From assembly GCF_008831285.2 (NCBI RefSeq), contig NC_045141.1:16788106-16852105 (forward strand): 64,000 nucleotides of DNA, read 5' to 3'. Positions 1-12,100 of the stretch are shown here, in pieces; position 1 is the stretch's first letter, and every line of letters starts with the position of its first letter. The translations under genes were made by a program, and so were the position numbers. Below the pieces are notes generated by a model that saw nothing but the letters and a program-made list of their open reading frames with translations, had not been told where the DNA came from and did no database searches. This DNA is from Nymphaea colorata. Its lineage: Eukaryota > Streptophyta > Magnoliopsida > Nymphaeales > Nymphaeaceae.

Positions 1-3000
1 TGTCAAGCAGAATGCATGGCTTGACAAGGAAATAATGTAAACGAGAAAACAGAAAAAATAAGAACGTACGCAAATCCAAATAGGAAACTACAGAGATCCC
101 AGTGAAATGTATAAAACCATTATCCTCATGAAAATTTAAAAGAGAAAAAAGCTCACAGGTTTTGCCACCCCAAAGTCTGCAAGTTTAACAATACCATCAG
201 TGTCAACCAGTAGGTTTGCCCCCTTGATATCCCTGAAAAGAAATAGTTATGGAATGCTTCCAAGAGGGTTCTCATAGAAATTTCCAATCACATCAATGAT
301 TGAACATGGAACGAGGGAAATATGTCATAAATGCAGCTCCACTAGATCCAACAAAAGGAAAGGCAGAGAAACAGAAGACAGTCAAGATGCTAATGGAACG
401 TTTGAGTAAACTAAGAGACAAAGACAATTTACACATTGAGTAATGAATTTTATGGCTCATGATATTGTTTGTGGCTCCAAAGGAAGAAAGAAAGACAAAG
501 ACTGCACATAGGATGTAGCTTTTTCATGATATTGTCTGTGGTTATTCCACCCAGACAACAAACCAGATTATTTGAGCTAACAACGAAGTGCATGACTTAT
601 ATTAGACACTCCATATAAGAATCATGGATGTTGAAAATAGAGTACTACTCAAAATGAAACTTTAGTATGATGACGGGTATCTTTGCCTGGAAAATTAATA
701 CCCTTGCCTGGAAAATTAGGAAATTTCCTTTTTCATGTTTATTTTGTTTTATGGGTGGCAATTTCTAGATGTGCAAATAAAAGGATGTTTTTTGGTCTGA
801 GCTTTAGAATAGATTATGAAAGATGAAGTTAAAAAAGTTACCTGTTGATAGCTCCAGAAACAAAAACGTATAACGTATAATCCACAATTATTGAGCAGGT
901 AAAAGAAGTTCCATGACAAGGCAAACCTAGACATATAAAAGTTTCGTAAAGAAGTTTTTGAATTTCAAAACATCCATAAAATATATCATCATTAACCTAA
1001 ACCTTGGGCTACTAAATTTTTCTAAAATTAGGACCAAGTTTCTGCAGGAATACAAAATGAAAAATTTGATAGTAGTATTAAAACTTTAGATGGAATTATG
1101 TAGGACAATTATCTTACTTGAGAAGAGAACAAAAAAAGCAGATATGATGTAACAATCTGTCCCAAAAAGTGACCCAATTGTCTAGTTTAGTGAAACCCGA
1201 ACCTGCCCTCTATCTGGGTTCGGTTTGCCATAAAAAGAATATGAACCAGGAAAGCTAGTGTGTGCAATCAAAACTTGTAAAACCCTCAAAGCACATAGGG
1301 CATTATAATCTAGGGTATTATACAATATCAACAAGATATGACTATTTTTTATACTGTCAAATAGGGGCTTATAATTTACCCTCCTTAAGGAACACACATC
1401 CATGCATGTGGAACCTAGGACCAAGTGTTGAACTTCACTTTGACATCAACTGTAACAACCCGTGGTCTTTGAAATTGATCAAGTGTCTGATTTGGCAGAG
1501 CCCAACATCCCCCTCAGCTGGCTTGGTTTCAATGCAATGCAACAAAAAGGCTAAGAAGAAAGACAACTAGGGGCATGAGACCGATACTTACAAACCCTTA
1601 TGTATCTTCAATATCATCAATATATGAATCCTCTCACATATACCTTTACATATAAAGAATCGTCAAGGAAGATGCATAAATAGATAAACAGCCTTTTTTA
1701 GAAAACCAGGATATGCTGCATTAAGCTCATTTTGTACTATTCTTTTTCTGCATTAGGCATTAACCACATTTTCCTTATTGAGCAAAAGGAATTTTGGTAC
1801 CTGTGCGGTCAGATCTCAAACTATACTTGTTTTCTGCACTTCTCCTTGTAATAAAAAAAGTTCATAATGCAAATTTCCCACCTAGTTTTGTCTTTAAAGC
1901 ACTTTTCTGTGTCTCTAAATAGTAAGAGATCAGACATTAATGGCTGACAAACTCCAACTAAAAAACAGAAAAACTCTAACCAGGCTTCTATACAGGGTTG
2001 CCCCCTAAAGTTCAGCATACTAATGTTTATAGCAGTTATTCACATTGTCTTCATAACTTTGCTGTTGGCATTACCAACCATTGCAACTGAGATATTTAAG
2101 CATAAGAACATTATTCTGAGCATTATATATTTTCAGACACTTTTGCTGCATAATCATTTGCTCGGGCCTTCTAAAGTTAGCAACATGGAAGCAGAAAGTA
2201 GCATAGGAGAAGCAACATTATACAGAAAATTTTTGTAATGTTGTACAACTATATCAGCTTCACTTCATAAAACCATAAACTTGGATGCTGAAAATTTAGG
2301 ATCAGCTGGTTCAGCTCAAAAAGGCTCATGAAAGCACCTGTGGACAACATTTTCTCTATGCAAGTATGCCAAACCCGAAAGAATGTGACGAGTGAAGCTG
2401 CGGACAACCTGTTCTGGAAGGGCACCACCCCACTCCTGAATCACTTTTATGATTGAACCACGAGGAAAATACTGGATATATATGTAGAAACTATCATCAA
2501 CCTGTACATAAGAACAATTATGTCATTTGCATTCTATTGAAGAAAATTATCAACAGGGCAAGATAGATGTTAACTCACTATTTCACTTCCATAATACTGC
2601 ACAATGTTTTGATGTTTAAGTTGGGTAAGAGTATTTATTTCCTGCGAAGAGCACCCTTCATAAGTCAGAAGAAAAGCAGAATATTTTTCCTAAAATACAG
2701 CTGCCAAAAAAATTATGTTGCTGTACAAGGTTAAAATATTTTGAGGAAAAAAATTGTAGTTGGAATTCCTACATGCTTCTGTGCATGCAGAATAAACAGG
2801 TCATGTGCATCATCCATATTCGCCAGTTTATATGTAAACATAGAAGATATGACCATCAACAAAGCCAACATACTCAACTATTTTATAATATATCCATATG
2901 TTTTTTCACTAATTTTAGCAGATACCCATCAGCAAACAAGATTTCAGTAAAGGTGTCTAATTTCCCCAGATATCAAATACAAGGAGCTATAGATCTCTTT

Positions 3001-5035
3001 CCACATCAGACCAAAGATACAAGGATTTCAGGCATCAGAGAACCAACTATCCTCCAAAGATCCACAGATAGATAGGAACTTGCTCATGCAGTTCCATCTA
3101 TGACCTTGAACCGTGAAACAGCAGTTCATGGAAAAATCTTCAGCATCTCTTACACAAATGTGGGGAATACAGAAAGGGAAAATGTTCATCTAACAAACAG
3201 CGTCTAGGAAACAGTTCTGAGAGTTTAGGAAGTTTATTATTGCTAGGGACTAAACTAAATTATTGCTAGGGACTGAACCTCAAGTTGGAGAATAAAAAGA
3301 AAGGAGATTCGTTTCACTAGGTATAACTCTCATGGAAAAAAATAGTTAGCTGGTGATCCGGGCTGTTTCCCTCTTGACAATGAAGCTTATCCCCCATCAT
3401 TTTACTTAATTAAGGATTCCACAAACAAATACAAGTGAAGAACAAAGGGTACGAAATCAATTAGATTGATTTTTCAATCAAAAGTACTTCCAAAATAGTA
3501 ATCATTGCTTCTAGGAAACAGTTACGAGAGTTTAGGAAGTTTACCAAAATAGTAATCATTCATTGCCAATTTTTACTTTCCTAGCTTGAGAAAATGGCCA
3601 TACAAAACAGTTACATGCAAACTACTACAAAAGTATAATCTTCTTTACTGGATAGGCCTTTGTGATTTGTGTTTGTCACAGGAAGCAAACCTTACACAGT
3701 GATATCCTTTACATCATTAATTACTTTCTGCTCGGACAGATTATCCTTTCTTCTAGTTCCATAACTTCTGCTAAAGGTCAAGGATAATGTCCTTTATTTT
3801 GTTGCTGGTTATTCTGGCTTTTTCTTTCAACAACCAACCTCCAAAAAATGGTAAAACCAAGTAAAGTCAAATGTAGAAACCGATAGATGCAAGTTGAACC
3901 AAAAGAATGTGATGAACTCATACCAAGTCATGTTAAGGAAAAGAATATCTATCAAAATTAACTAGAAGAAAGAATGAAAAAGCTGAATGAGATAGAAGGA
4001 ACAAGGAAAAGTTGACAAAACACCATTAGTAATTAATGGGATGTCAGCAATCAACCATCCAACATGCAGAATCACAAAACATTGTTTTCACAGCTTCCAG
4101 ATATAGCTTAAAAAACTTATGATGCAAAAATAGGTTAATGAGATTAAAGATGAACTCGATAAGCAGCATTCATGATCTAGGGATACAGGTAAGCAATTGG
4201 AGTGAAAAAGAACCTGTTCCAGCTGTTTTATGCATTCCGAGGATTTTGGATCATCCGGAATTAGAGTTACCTCCTTCATTGCACATGTGGCACCAGTTTG
4301 ACTGTCAAGTGAAAGAGATACTGCTCTGAAGATAACACAAAAAGGAAGCAGGCACGCATACAGAGTCGCAGACACACACACACACAGATGCAATCACTAT
4401 ATACCTATTCAGAGCAAAATAGACTCTCCCATATGTACCACTTCCAATAAGATGCTTCTTTTGCCAGCTCCTTGTTCTTGATGTGAGGCTTGGGACTGCT
4501 CCTGGTTGCTGCACAAAAGATGACGGTCCTGATGCTGCTGCTTTTGGAGGAAGCGGCAGTGGATGAACAACCATAGGTTGGTTAACCTCATGCTTAACTG
4601 AAACTGAGTTGCTCTCCATAGTCAATTTTGGGTGCACCACAGTAACTAATTCATTATGATTTTTGAAATTCAAGACAGAATCTCTCCTTGTTGGGCTATG
4701 AAAAGGAGAGTCCTCCTGATTTTGCTGAGGCGACCCAACCTGATGTCCTTGAAAACATTCATAAGATGGAAGTGTATCTCCAGAAGTCAAGCTTTGAGGA
4801 CTTGGGTTGGAGCTTGATACACAACTAGTTGAAGCACTTCTTCTGTTGGCTTCAAATCTGTTTGACATGGCGCAACCTGTGAATACTCTTGAAGACCGAG
4901 TACCAGTCCAGTATGCTTAACAAAGGATTCATATTTCATAAGATGAAAACCCACTATTTCAGAAACATAAATGCTCAAGGGGCTAAGCATACATCATCCC
5001 CTAATATACGCGACAACTCTATGAGCAGAACTGTG

Positions 5036-5086
<51 letters not shown>

Positions 5087-5787
5087 AATCGGTTTTTCGA
5101 GTCCCCTGTTCTTTACTTTTCGTTAAAGTTATGCTGAAAAGAGAAAAAAAGGGCCGAGCTTGACAAGTAAAAAGTATATATGTAAAAGCCTTTAATCGGG
5201 TATAGAATTAAGGTTCTCAAGGCAAGATCTTGTATAGGAAAAACGAAAATATTGGAAGAAAAGACGCAACCACTACTATTAACTGGGAACCAACAGGAAA
5301 AGAAAATCCAAATAAAGTCGATGAATTAGAACTGGTTCAGGAATTACCGATTAGTCTCAGAATCGGAGACAGAGGTGTGATGGAGGATTCCACCCACTTC
5401 TCCTGGCGATGGGAGAGGGTGACAACTCGACTTCCATGGCGAGACTCTGTGGCCCGTCTGAAGAAACCCACTGACTTCCAGCAAAGGAAGGTCTTCGTCC
5501 GACGAAGACACATCGAAGTTGGTTGGTGATCGGAGATCGGAGTTCGGAGGTTCTAGACTGAATTCGGGGACTGTAGGGTACCGGAGTTTCCGTTGCCTGG
5601 TTAGCTTTCTAGCCGGTTGCTTAGAGTGTTGGAGAGACTGAGATAGCTTCTCGTCCTTGGCTCTACGTCTATGGCTCGGTGAAACTGGGGACGGCGCAGA
5701 GGAAGAGGAAGAGGAAGAAGAAGAAGTAGGAGACAATCCAGAATGGGGAGAAGAGCAGTCCTTCCTGCCGCCTCTCCACCAGTGCAT
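1..5787 (-). CDS. MAPKKK5-like: MAPKKK5-type (YODA family) MAP kinase kinase kinase, 3' end outside window
   Basis: Six exons are readable on the minus strand: 5348-5787, 4405-4887 (5' border uncertain), 4214-4301, 2579-2641, 2338-2501 and 157-232. All join in phase, and the rest lies left of the window. The start is ATG at 5787. The N-terminus is Ser/Pro-rich and contains [11 protein letters not shown], close to the same place in Arabidopsis MAPKKK5; a VHPLPLPP motif precedes the kinase domain, as in that clade. Kinase motifs in order: glycine loop [14 protein letters not shown] with the ATP-binding Lys, [42 protein letters not shown] catalytic loop, ADFG. Plant MAPKKK5 relays signals from pattern-recognition receptor kinases to MKK4/5 and MPK3/6, and YODA acts in stomatal and embryo patterning. 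The pre-kinase region looks shorter than in Arabidopsis MAPKKK5. The family call is secure; the choice within the MAPKKK3/5/YODA group is likely but not proven. The activation segment and C-terminus are not visible. Confidence 0.88.
5036..5087. repeat. Compound (TA)n(GA)n microsatellite in MAPKKK intron 1
   Basis: About 13 TA units run directly into about 12 GA units. It lies in the short first intron (about 5347 to 4888) of the MAPKKK gene, in the middle of the intron and away from both splice sites. Confidence 0.95.
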
Positions 5788-6865
5788 TTTGGCAGAGAAG
5801 CGAGCATGGTACTGTCACTCCTAACTTATTCGACCCATCGAAAAGCACTTCTCTCTCTGTGTTGGCCGTGTGCAGGAAGGCAGAAAATTGGCAGAGGATG
5901 GAATTTCGGGGCACGAGATGGAATTTCGGGGCACGAGGAAATGAAAGTCTCAGTGACTCATCGGGATCCCGTAAATTTCCGGGGCGTCAAGTCCGACACG
6001 TACACCACCGCTTCCTTGTTTTCCACCTTGACTTTTCAATGATTTCCATGTCAACGTCTCACGCATCCACAGGCCTTTCTTCAGCTTCTACCATGAAATT
6101 ATGATCCCTTCTTCATATGATGAAGAAGAAGGAAGAGGAGAAAAACAAAGCACTGCTGCTACCTTTTCATTGCTCGTAACTTCTCCCATGCAACAAGGAG
6201 GAGCAGAGTACCGTACAGAAACTGGAGGAAACAAAGTGACTAAACCCCAGCCCGCTGGATTTCAGTTTAATTCTCCTGCATTTACTTCAGTTTGATGAAA
6301 ATTTTTGAAGCAAAGGCTAGAACAAGAACCAAGTTCTCTCGTTCATGGAAGAAGTAAGTCCTCTTATCACAGTGAAAAAATGGTCGGCAATGATAATTAT
6401 CATTTTTTGAACATCACTTTATATATAAAGTGAGTTGGCCATGACAACTCTACAGCATTGTAGGTTTAGGTTTCATGATATAAGGCATCTATATATATAT
6501 TTATATATATATTGAAATACGCCTTTAATGAACTTATTTAACTAAAAAGCAAACAAAAGAACATAAAGAAAAGAAGAAGAAGAAGAAAAAAACAGAAAAT
6601 ATGAAGGCACTAGGAACCATGATCTGTTTGAACTAGAAAAAAGGTCTGATTCAAATCGATTTGACAGGGCTGATGGTACCCGCTATTTTATATAGTAAAA
6701 AATCCGTGAGGTGTATATGCCTCACGACTCTCCTTTCCACCATAATGACTGAATAGCGCCCTGTTCATTAGCATTGAATTTAGTCATCTTCATCGTCAAA
6801 TAGAAAGTGATGATATTTATAGCAAGATCAGTCAAAGGGAAACTCACCGAGCCTTTGCCCCTTGT

Positions 6866-6901
6866 TGAAGAAGAAGAAGAAGAAGAAGAAGAAGAAGAAG
6901 G
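6866..6901 (+). repeat. (GAA)n microsatellite
   Basis: About 12 uninterrupted GAA units about 1.1 kb upstream of the MAPKKK start codon. Confidence 0.95.
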
Positions 6902-7315
6902 TCATTTTACTAAGCTATATACATGATGATTTAAGTTTTGTGGAATGCTAGATATTGCTGGATTATTAAAAAGATTGGTCGTTTAAATCATAAGCTAATA
7001 GTACCATAAATTGTTGTTGCATAAACTAATGCTTTTGTGCCCACTATTTTTTAATGATAGATTTTTAATCTTTAACCATCCACCATCCAACAAATTTCAA
7101 GAAAAAAAAAAACAAGTAGAAATAGGTGATGAACATTTATGTCGTTTGATATTGATTTATACTTTTTTCTCATTGTCTTGAACGAATGAATTATACGACG
7201 GAGTCACTATTCACTCACCCCACATATAAATATATGAAATATCATGAGCCAACAAAAAAAATGTGCTGAAACATTGTCTCCCTATTAATGATCAAGTGTA
7301 ATGGAGCAGTCACAA

Positions 7316-7490
7316 AGTTACGATTTTTTTGTTGCAGAGCCTGAACTATGGTTTCCAAACATTAAAAGGGGTCGAAAAATAAGTTCACGAAAATTTTTAA
7401 AATTTATAAGTAAAATTTTTTATTTTTTAAAAAAATTGAAGGGGGCCATGGGCCCCTACTGCCCCCCTTGCCTCTGCCCATGTGATTGAG
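7316..7490. repeat. Degenerate member of a dispersed ~170-bp repeat
   Basis: An A/T-rich body is followed by a G/C-rich segment containing gggccatgggcccc and ending in gcctctgccca. The same arrangement, a 'ccagaaatt'-type end, an AT body and a self-complementary GC core next to 'tccgcca', recurs at 7.7, 11.3, 49.3, 56.4 and 62.4 kb. It is probably an old non-autonomous transposable element; the family is not identified. Confidence 0.4.
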
Positions 7491-7721
7491 AGTTCTAATG
7501 GTTTGAGGACCAAATTTTGGATCTATCGAGGAACTATCAAGCACTTATGATGTGTATCATTGAATTCAACGAATTGGTGAGCGGTTGGAGAGAGTATTAA
7601 TTTCATCCTACTACCTAATAAAAAAGTCGAAGTCCCCACTTATTCCTGTTTTCATAATAATAATAGACTAATTAGTTGTCTGTTTATGTTTTTGCTCATT
7701 GTGAAAGACAAGACATGCGAG

Positions 7722-7920
7722 CATGGATGGATCCAGAAATTTTCATGAGGGTGGTCAACTTGAAATTTTCAAATTTGACTCGAATTGAAATATCATTTTT
7801 CAAAATTTTTATATAAAACAAGTATTTTTTTTTAATTTTACATGTAATTTTTTTTTTTAAATTTGAGGTGAGACCAAACCCATGTGGCCCTACCTTGACT
7901 CCGCTCAGGGCCTTGAGAGA
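7722..7920. repeat. Second degenerate member of the dispersed repeat
   Basis: It starts with 'gatccagaaattttcatgagg', has a T-rich body and ends with 'catgtggccctaccttgactccgctc'. It resembles the copies at 7.3 and 56.4 kb in the order of its parts. Boundaries are approximate. Confidence 0.35.
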
Positions 7921-8978
7921 CAACATCATAGTTTATCAACCCATGGTGCTTACTTGGTCGGACACGCGCATCTCCAACCAATTTCCGCATACGGACACAT
8001 TCAAGCATATATAAACTAAATGTCAAAAATACTTTATATATCGATATAAATGTGGACTTTTTGCTTCTTCTGTTGACAATTTAGATATTTGTGGATTTGG
8101 TTGATGCACTCTTTACTAACTTATTTTATGTTCCAATATTTGAGTCCAAATGCGGATGCGCATACATATAAGAAAGGCTTCCAAATCCGACTTTTATTTT
8201 CAGATCCGAATTGAAACACAAACTTTAAGTATGCAACTGACGAAACAGCATTATGAGATGTTGAGAGCTATTTTTCAAAATGAATAGATATTCGTTAGGA
8301 TATTTTATTTGAAACTAAATTTGAGTCTGATTGGTGATTTACTTCAAACAGAATATGAATGACTGGGTGTTATTTTTTCTAAATCCAAATCGATTCAATT
8401 CCTTAATGAGATATTAAATATTGTTCTATATCTAGCTGTATTTGTAGCATTTCTCGACTCCGATGCATCCCTAAATTCAATTGACAATTGGAATTTTCTG
8501 TCTGTTTTGCCGTCAACAACTTAAACTTCTTGTTGGTTTCCTATTGATCCAGTTGTCGTCCCAAACTGTTTGTTCGCATTTATTTAATCAATGTTATTAG
8601 GAATATGGCATTTTCACGTTTATATATAAGCTGATGGATGACAGCCAAAACCCTAGAAACTCACTTCAGATTTTTTTCTGCCCAAGCCTAAAATAAATAG
8701 TAAATAATAAATAGAGTGACTGAAGCTTAATTATTTGAGGATACTGCTCAATTTTTGCCTCAATCATACACAAATTTGCACTAGGTCATAAATCATTCAA
8801 TAATGGTGTGGATGCTCCGATCTCTTACACATGCAACAAAATCACCAGTGTGGCTGGAGAATGTATATATATATATATTTAAAATTTATGAATTTCTCTG
8901 TCGAGATATGGTCGGAGAATTCTTTTCGTCGTAGCCATGATTTAATGGAGCTCAAGATGACCGAAGAATGTCAGCCCT

Positions 8979-9019
8979 TCTCTCTCTCTCTTTCTTTCTT
9001 TCTCTCTCCCTCTCTCTCC

Positions 9020-9099
<80 letters not shown>
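8979..9099. repeat. Long compound (TC)n(TA)n microsatellite
   Basis: About 70 bp of TC with a few CTTT and CCC interruptions passes straight into about 25 TA units. Read on the minus strand it is (TA)n(GA)n, the same polarity as the loci at 5.0, 40.8, 40.9 and 48.8 kb. Reading frames across it (Ser-Leu or Tyr-Ile runs) are artefacts. Confidence 0.95.
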
Positions 9100-9102
<3 letters not shown>

Positions 9103-12100
9103 ATAAAGTATCAAGGTAAGTCTGTTTCGATTCCATGAAAGTTGAATAACAATTATAACATCTGAATCTACGTGAGTTAAAACGGTCAGGAAATGACTGG
9201 CGGGTTAGGTGATTGGTCATTAGCTCAAACTTCAATAAGGCTCCATATTCATGTGGACGATGTCTGTTTGGGGCCGAAGAATTTTTGTCGGGGAAAACAT
9301 TTTTTAGAGACAAATCATACAAAAAAATGATTTCGCTTAACCTCTCCGTATTTGCAAGCAAACACGCCGTCCACTGTCGAGGGCGTCTTTTGAAGGCCTC
9401 CTTTGCTTTTACGGCATCGAGAAGCAACGCGTTTCCCCCAAAATTGCGCCACCTTTAACTTTTAGAACACCGTTTGATTACGCGGATAGCGCTTATTGGG
9501 TATACTTTTACCCACCTGTAATTGCACCTAAAAACCGAGTGAAAGAAGTTAGAAGACATTTTTTTCAGCGACTTTCTTTCCCAGCGTAGAAGGAAGTTCT
9601 GAAGATCTTCCCCTTGTGTTTCTTGTGTCTGGCACGTAAAGTGAAAGTTTTACGCAAGCGTATCTCTGCCTAACTTTAGCTTACGTATTAAGCAGAACTA
9701 AAACCTAAAATTAATTATGCTGACCGAGTGGTCAAAAGCTTTTAATTGATCCATCTTTTCCGTCTTATGCTTTAAAATGCAAGTGCAAAAACTCCGAATT
9801 AAAAAAAATTAAGGCTCTGCATGTTTGCAACTTTCAGATGGACGGAAGGACCTGAATGAGAGTCGAAGCTTCTACCCTTTTTCTGTACCCCAAGGTCTAG
9901 AATCGAATTGGTGTTTAGTATGGAGGGTGACGCTCCTACCATTCGATGACGGGCCGCCTCAATTGGTGTACAGCTTAACAATCACATTTGAGTGAGCAGG
10001 AAGAGTATTTCGGTGTGATTTATGGTGTTTTTTCACGATGACTTTAAATATTAGCCATCGGATAACATCCGGCAGCCAGCTTATTTCAGTTTTCCTATGT
10101 ATTGTCTCATACAAGAATTCATTTTCATTTAAACATTCCTGTAAGCAGATGAAGCGGAAAATCAAAATCACGGAATGAAACAAAAGTTATACCTCTCTGA
10201 TGTACGGATATGTATATATATATATATATATATCCTGATATTGGCTCGTTTAAGAATACAAATATATATAGTGATATCAGATCGTGTGATTAGGTTGACA
10301 GCATGGGCTTTTGTAATTAGATATAGCGCAAACCGTGGCCGTTGATGCAAACACATCTTTTGCAAAGGTTTTAAGAGATATAAAATAAAAATAATAACCA
10401 TCCGACCATAAACAAAACAATGCTTGCTGATTTCAATATATGTATACAATGAGAAAATTGTTGGTTTTAATGTCAAACTAAGTTTTATGCCTCCCTTTTT
10501 CTTTCTTTCTTTTTTTTTTCCTTGTAGAAAAGAAACAAAAAGTTTAATTTCAATATGTGACAAGAGACACAAATTATGCGAATAATGGACACAAAAGCAT
10601 GACTGGATTTTTGTACGTTTCTTTAAATAAAATTCATGTTACTTTTAAGGTGCATGGTACTAGGGTGAAAAAAGAAAAGAAGGAGAAAGAAAGTTAGTAG
10701 GTGAAATAATGAAAGAAGAGGGAAGAGGGGACAATTAGAATAATGGCATATAATATGAGAAGGGCGAGCAGAGTACTGGGAGGTTGCAGGTGGGACGTAC
10801 AAAACGGCGTGCACATCCACCCTCCGTAGAGACTGGAGCTGAGTATGCTCACCCTTCCCGCCGGCCTGCCACCCTTCCCACCTGCAACTATCGTCTTCCT
10901 CTGTAACTCTTTCCTCCCTCTCCTCTTCCTTCTTTCAAACAGATGGGAAAACGGTATGTTTCTCCTCCAGCTCTACCGCTAATACTTGTCCTCTAAACCT
11001 TTGCTTTTCCTGTGTTTCTATCGTCACTTTCCAGTGAGTTTTCGTTTTTCTATGGTATGTTCATTTTTTCAGCCAACTGCATGGCCCGGTTGATTTTAGT
11101 TCGCAGTCAAGAGCAGGTCTACAGTTGCTCATCGGATCTGTTTTAGATGAACGCAGTCTTCTCTTTGTTGGTGGAGAGGCCGATCATGAGCAATGACTGA
11201 AGCAATGTAAAGCATCTCAATTATTAGATCAGGTGAACAACAAACGGGTGTCTAAAGTCTTTACGCCCATGAACAACTGAGAACAACTCTTCCGAGAGGT
11301 GTAACCGAGAACAACAAAAAGTCATATATGAATCCAATGGCGGAGACATGTTGTGGCTGGAGTGGGCAATTGCCCACACGAGACCACTAAATTTACATCA
11401 TTTATATATAAAAACCTCATTAATTTTTAATTTTTTAGATATGAGTGCCCCATTTAGCTTCAAATTTACACTTATAGTGTCCCTGAACAAGAAATTTCTG
11501 GTTTGACCACTGTATGAATCCAAATCTAAATTTTGAACCAAATCTAGTCTAAGGGCGTTGCATATATAAGACATTTGTTTAAAACTAAATCTGACCCGAA
11601 TTTTATTGCATATTGCTGTATAACTAAATCCAAACCCGACTCCAAACCCGACCAGACGCCATTTCTTAAATCTGAATTCATTTTGATTTCTTAATCAAAC
11701 ACTAACCTTTTTTTTTGTGTATGAAATTTTTAGGAATGAGTGGTCGAATATTTGATTCAAATTGGATATATTAACGTCCCTAAGAATTCTTAGAGAAATG
11801 ACTTTAGAGGTTTTGTCCATGGGGCGAGCAATAAATCTCTCAAGTTGGGGTGGTTTGTATAAACAGAAAAACACACAAGGACTCATAAGAAAATGGTAGG
11901 TTGGGCCCAAAGGTTGCAATTTGAGGATTTTGGATCAAATCTGATCTTGATGAGATCCTATCCATTTGCAACCCCGTTGGATAGTCTCTCTCCACGCTAC
12001 TAAACCCATCTGCGATGCGATGTTGATTTGGCAAAAGAGTTAGTTTTTGTGTTACATAAATGCTAGTTTTTGTGTTATATAAATGCTTCATTGACTACTA

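Larger units (their letters stand above)
5788..8978. other. MAPKKK 5' flank and intergenic DNA
   Basis: This stretch holds the upstream region of the minus-strand MAPKKK gene, then AT-rich intergenic DNA. No long reading frame with recognisable protein features was found on either strand. It includes a (GAA)n tract, a perfect 7-bp hairpin at about 6705-6726 (cgtgagg/cctcacg) and two degenerate members of a dispersed repeat (7.3-7.9 kb), annotated separately. Confidence 0.7.
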
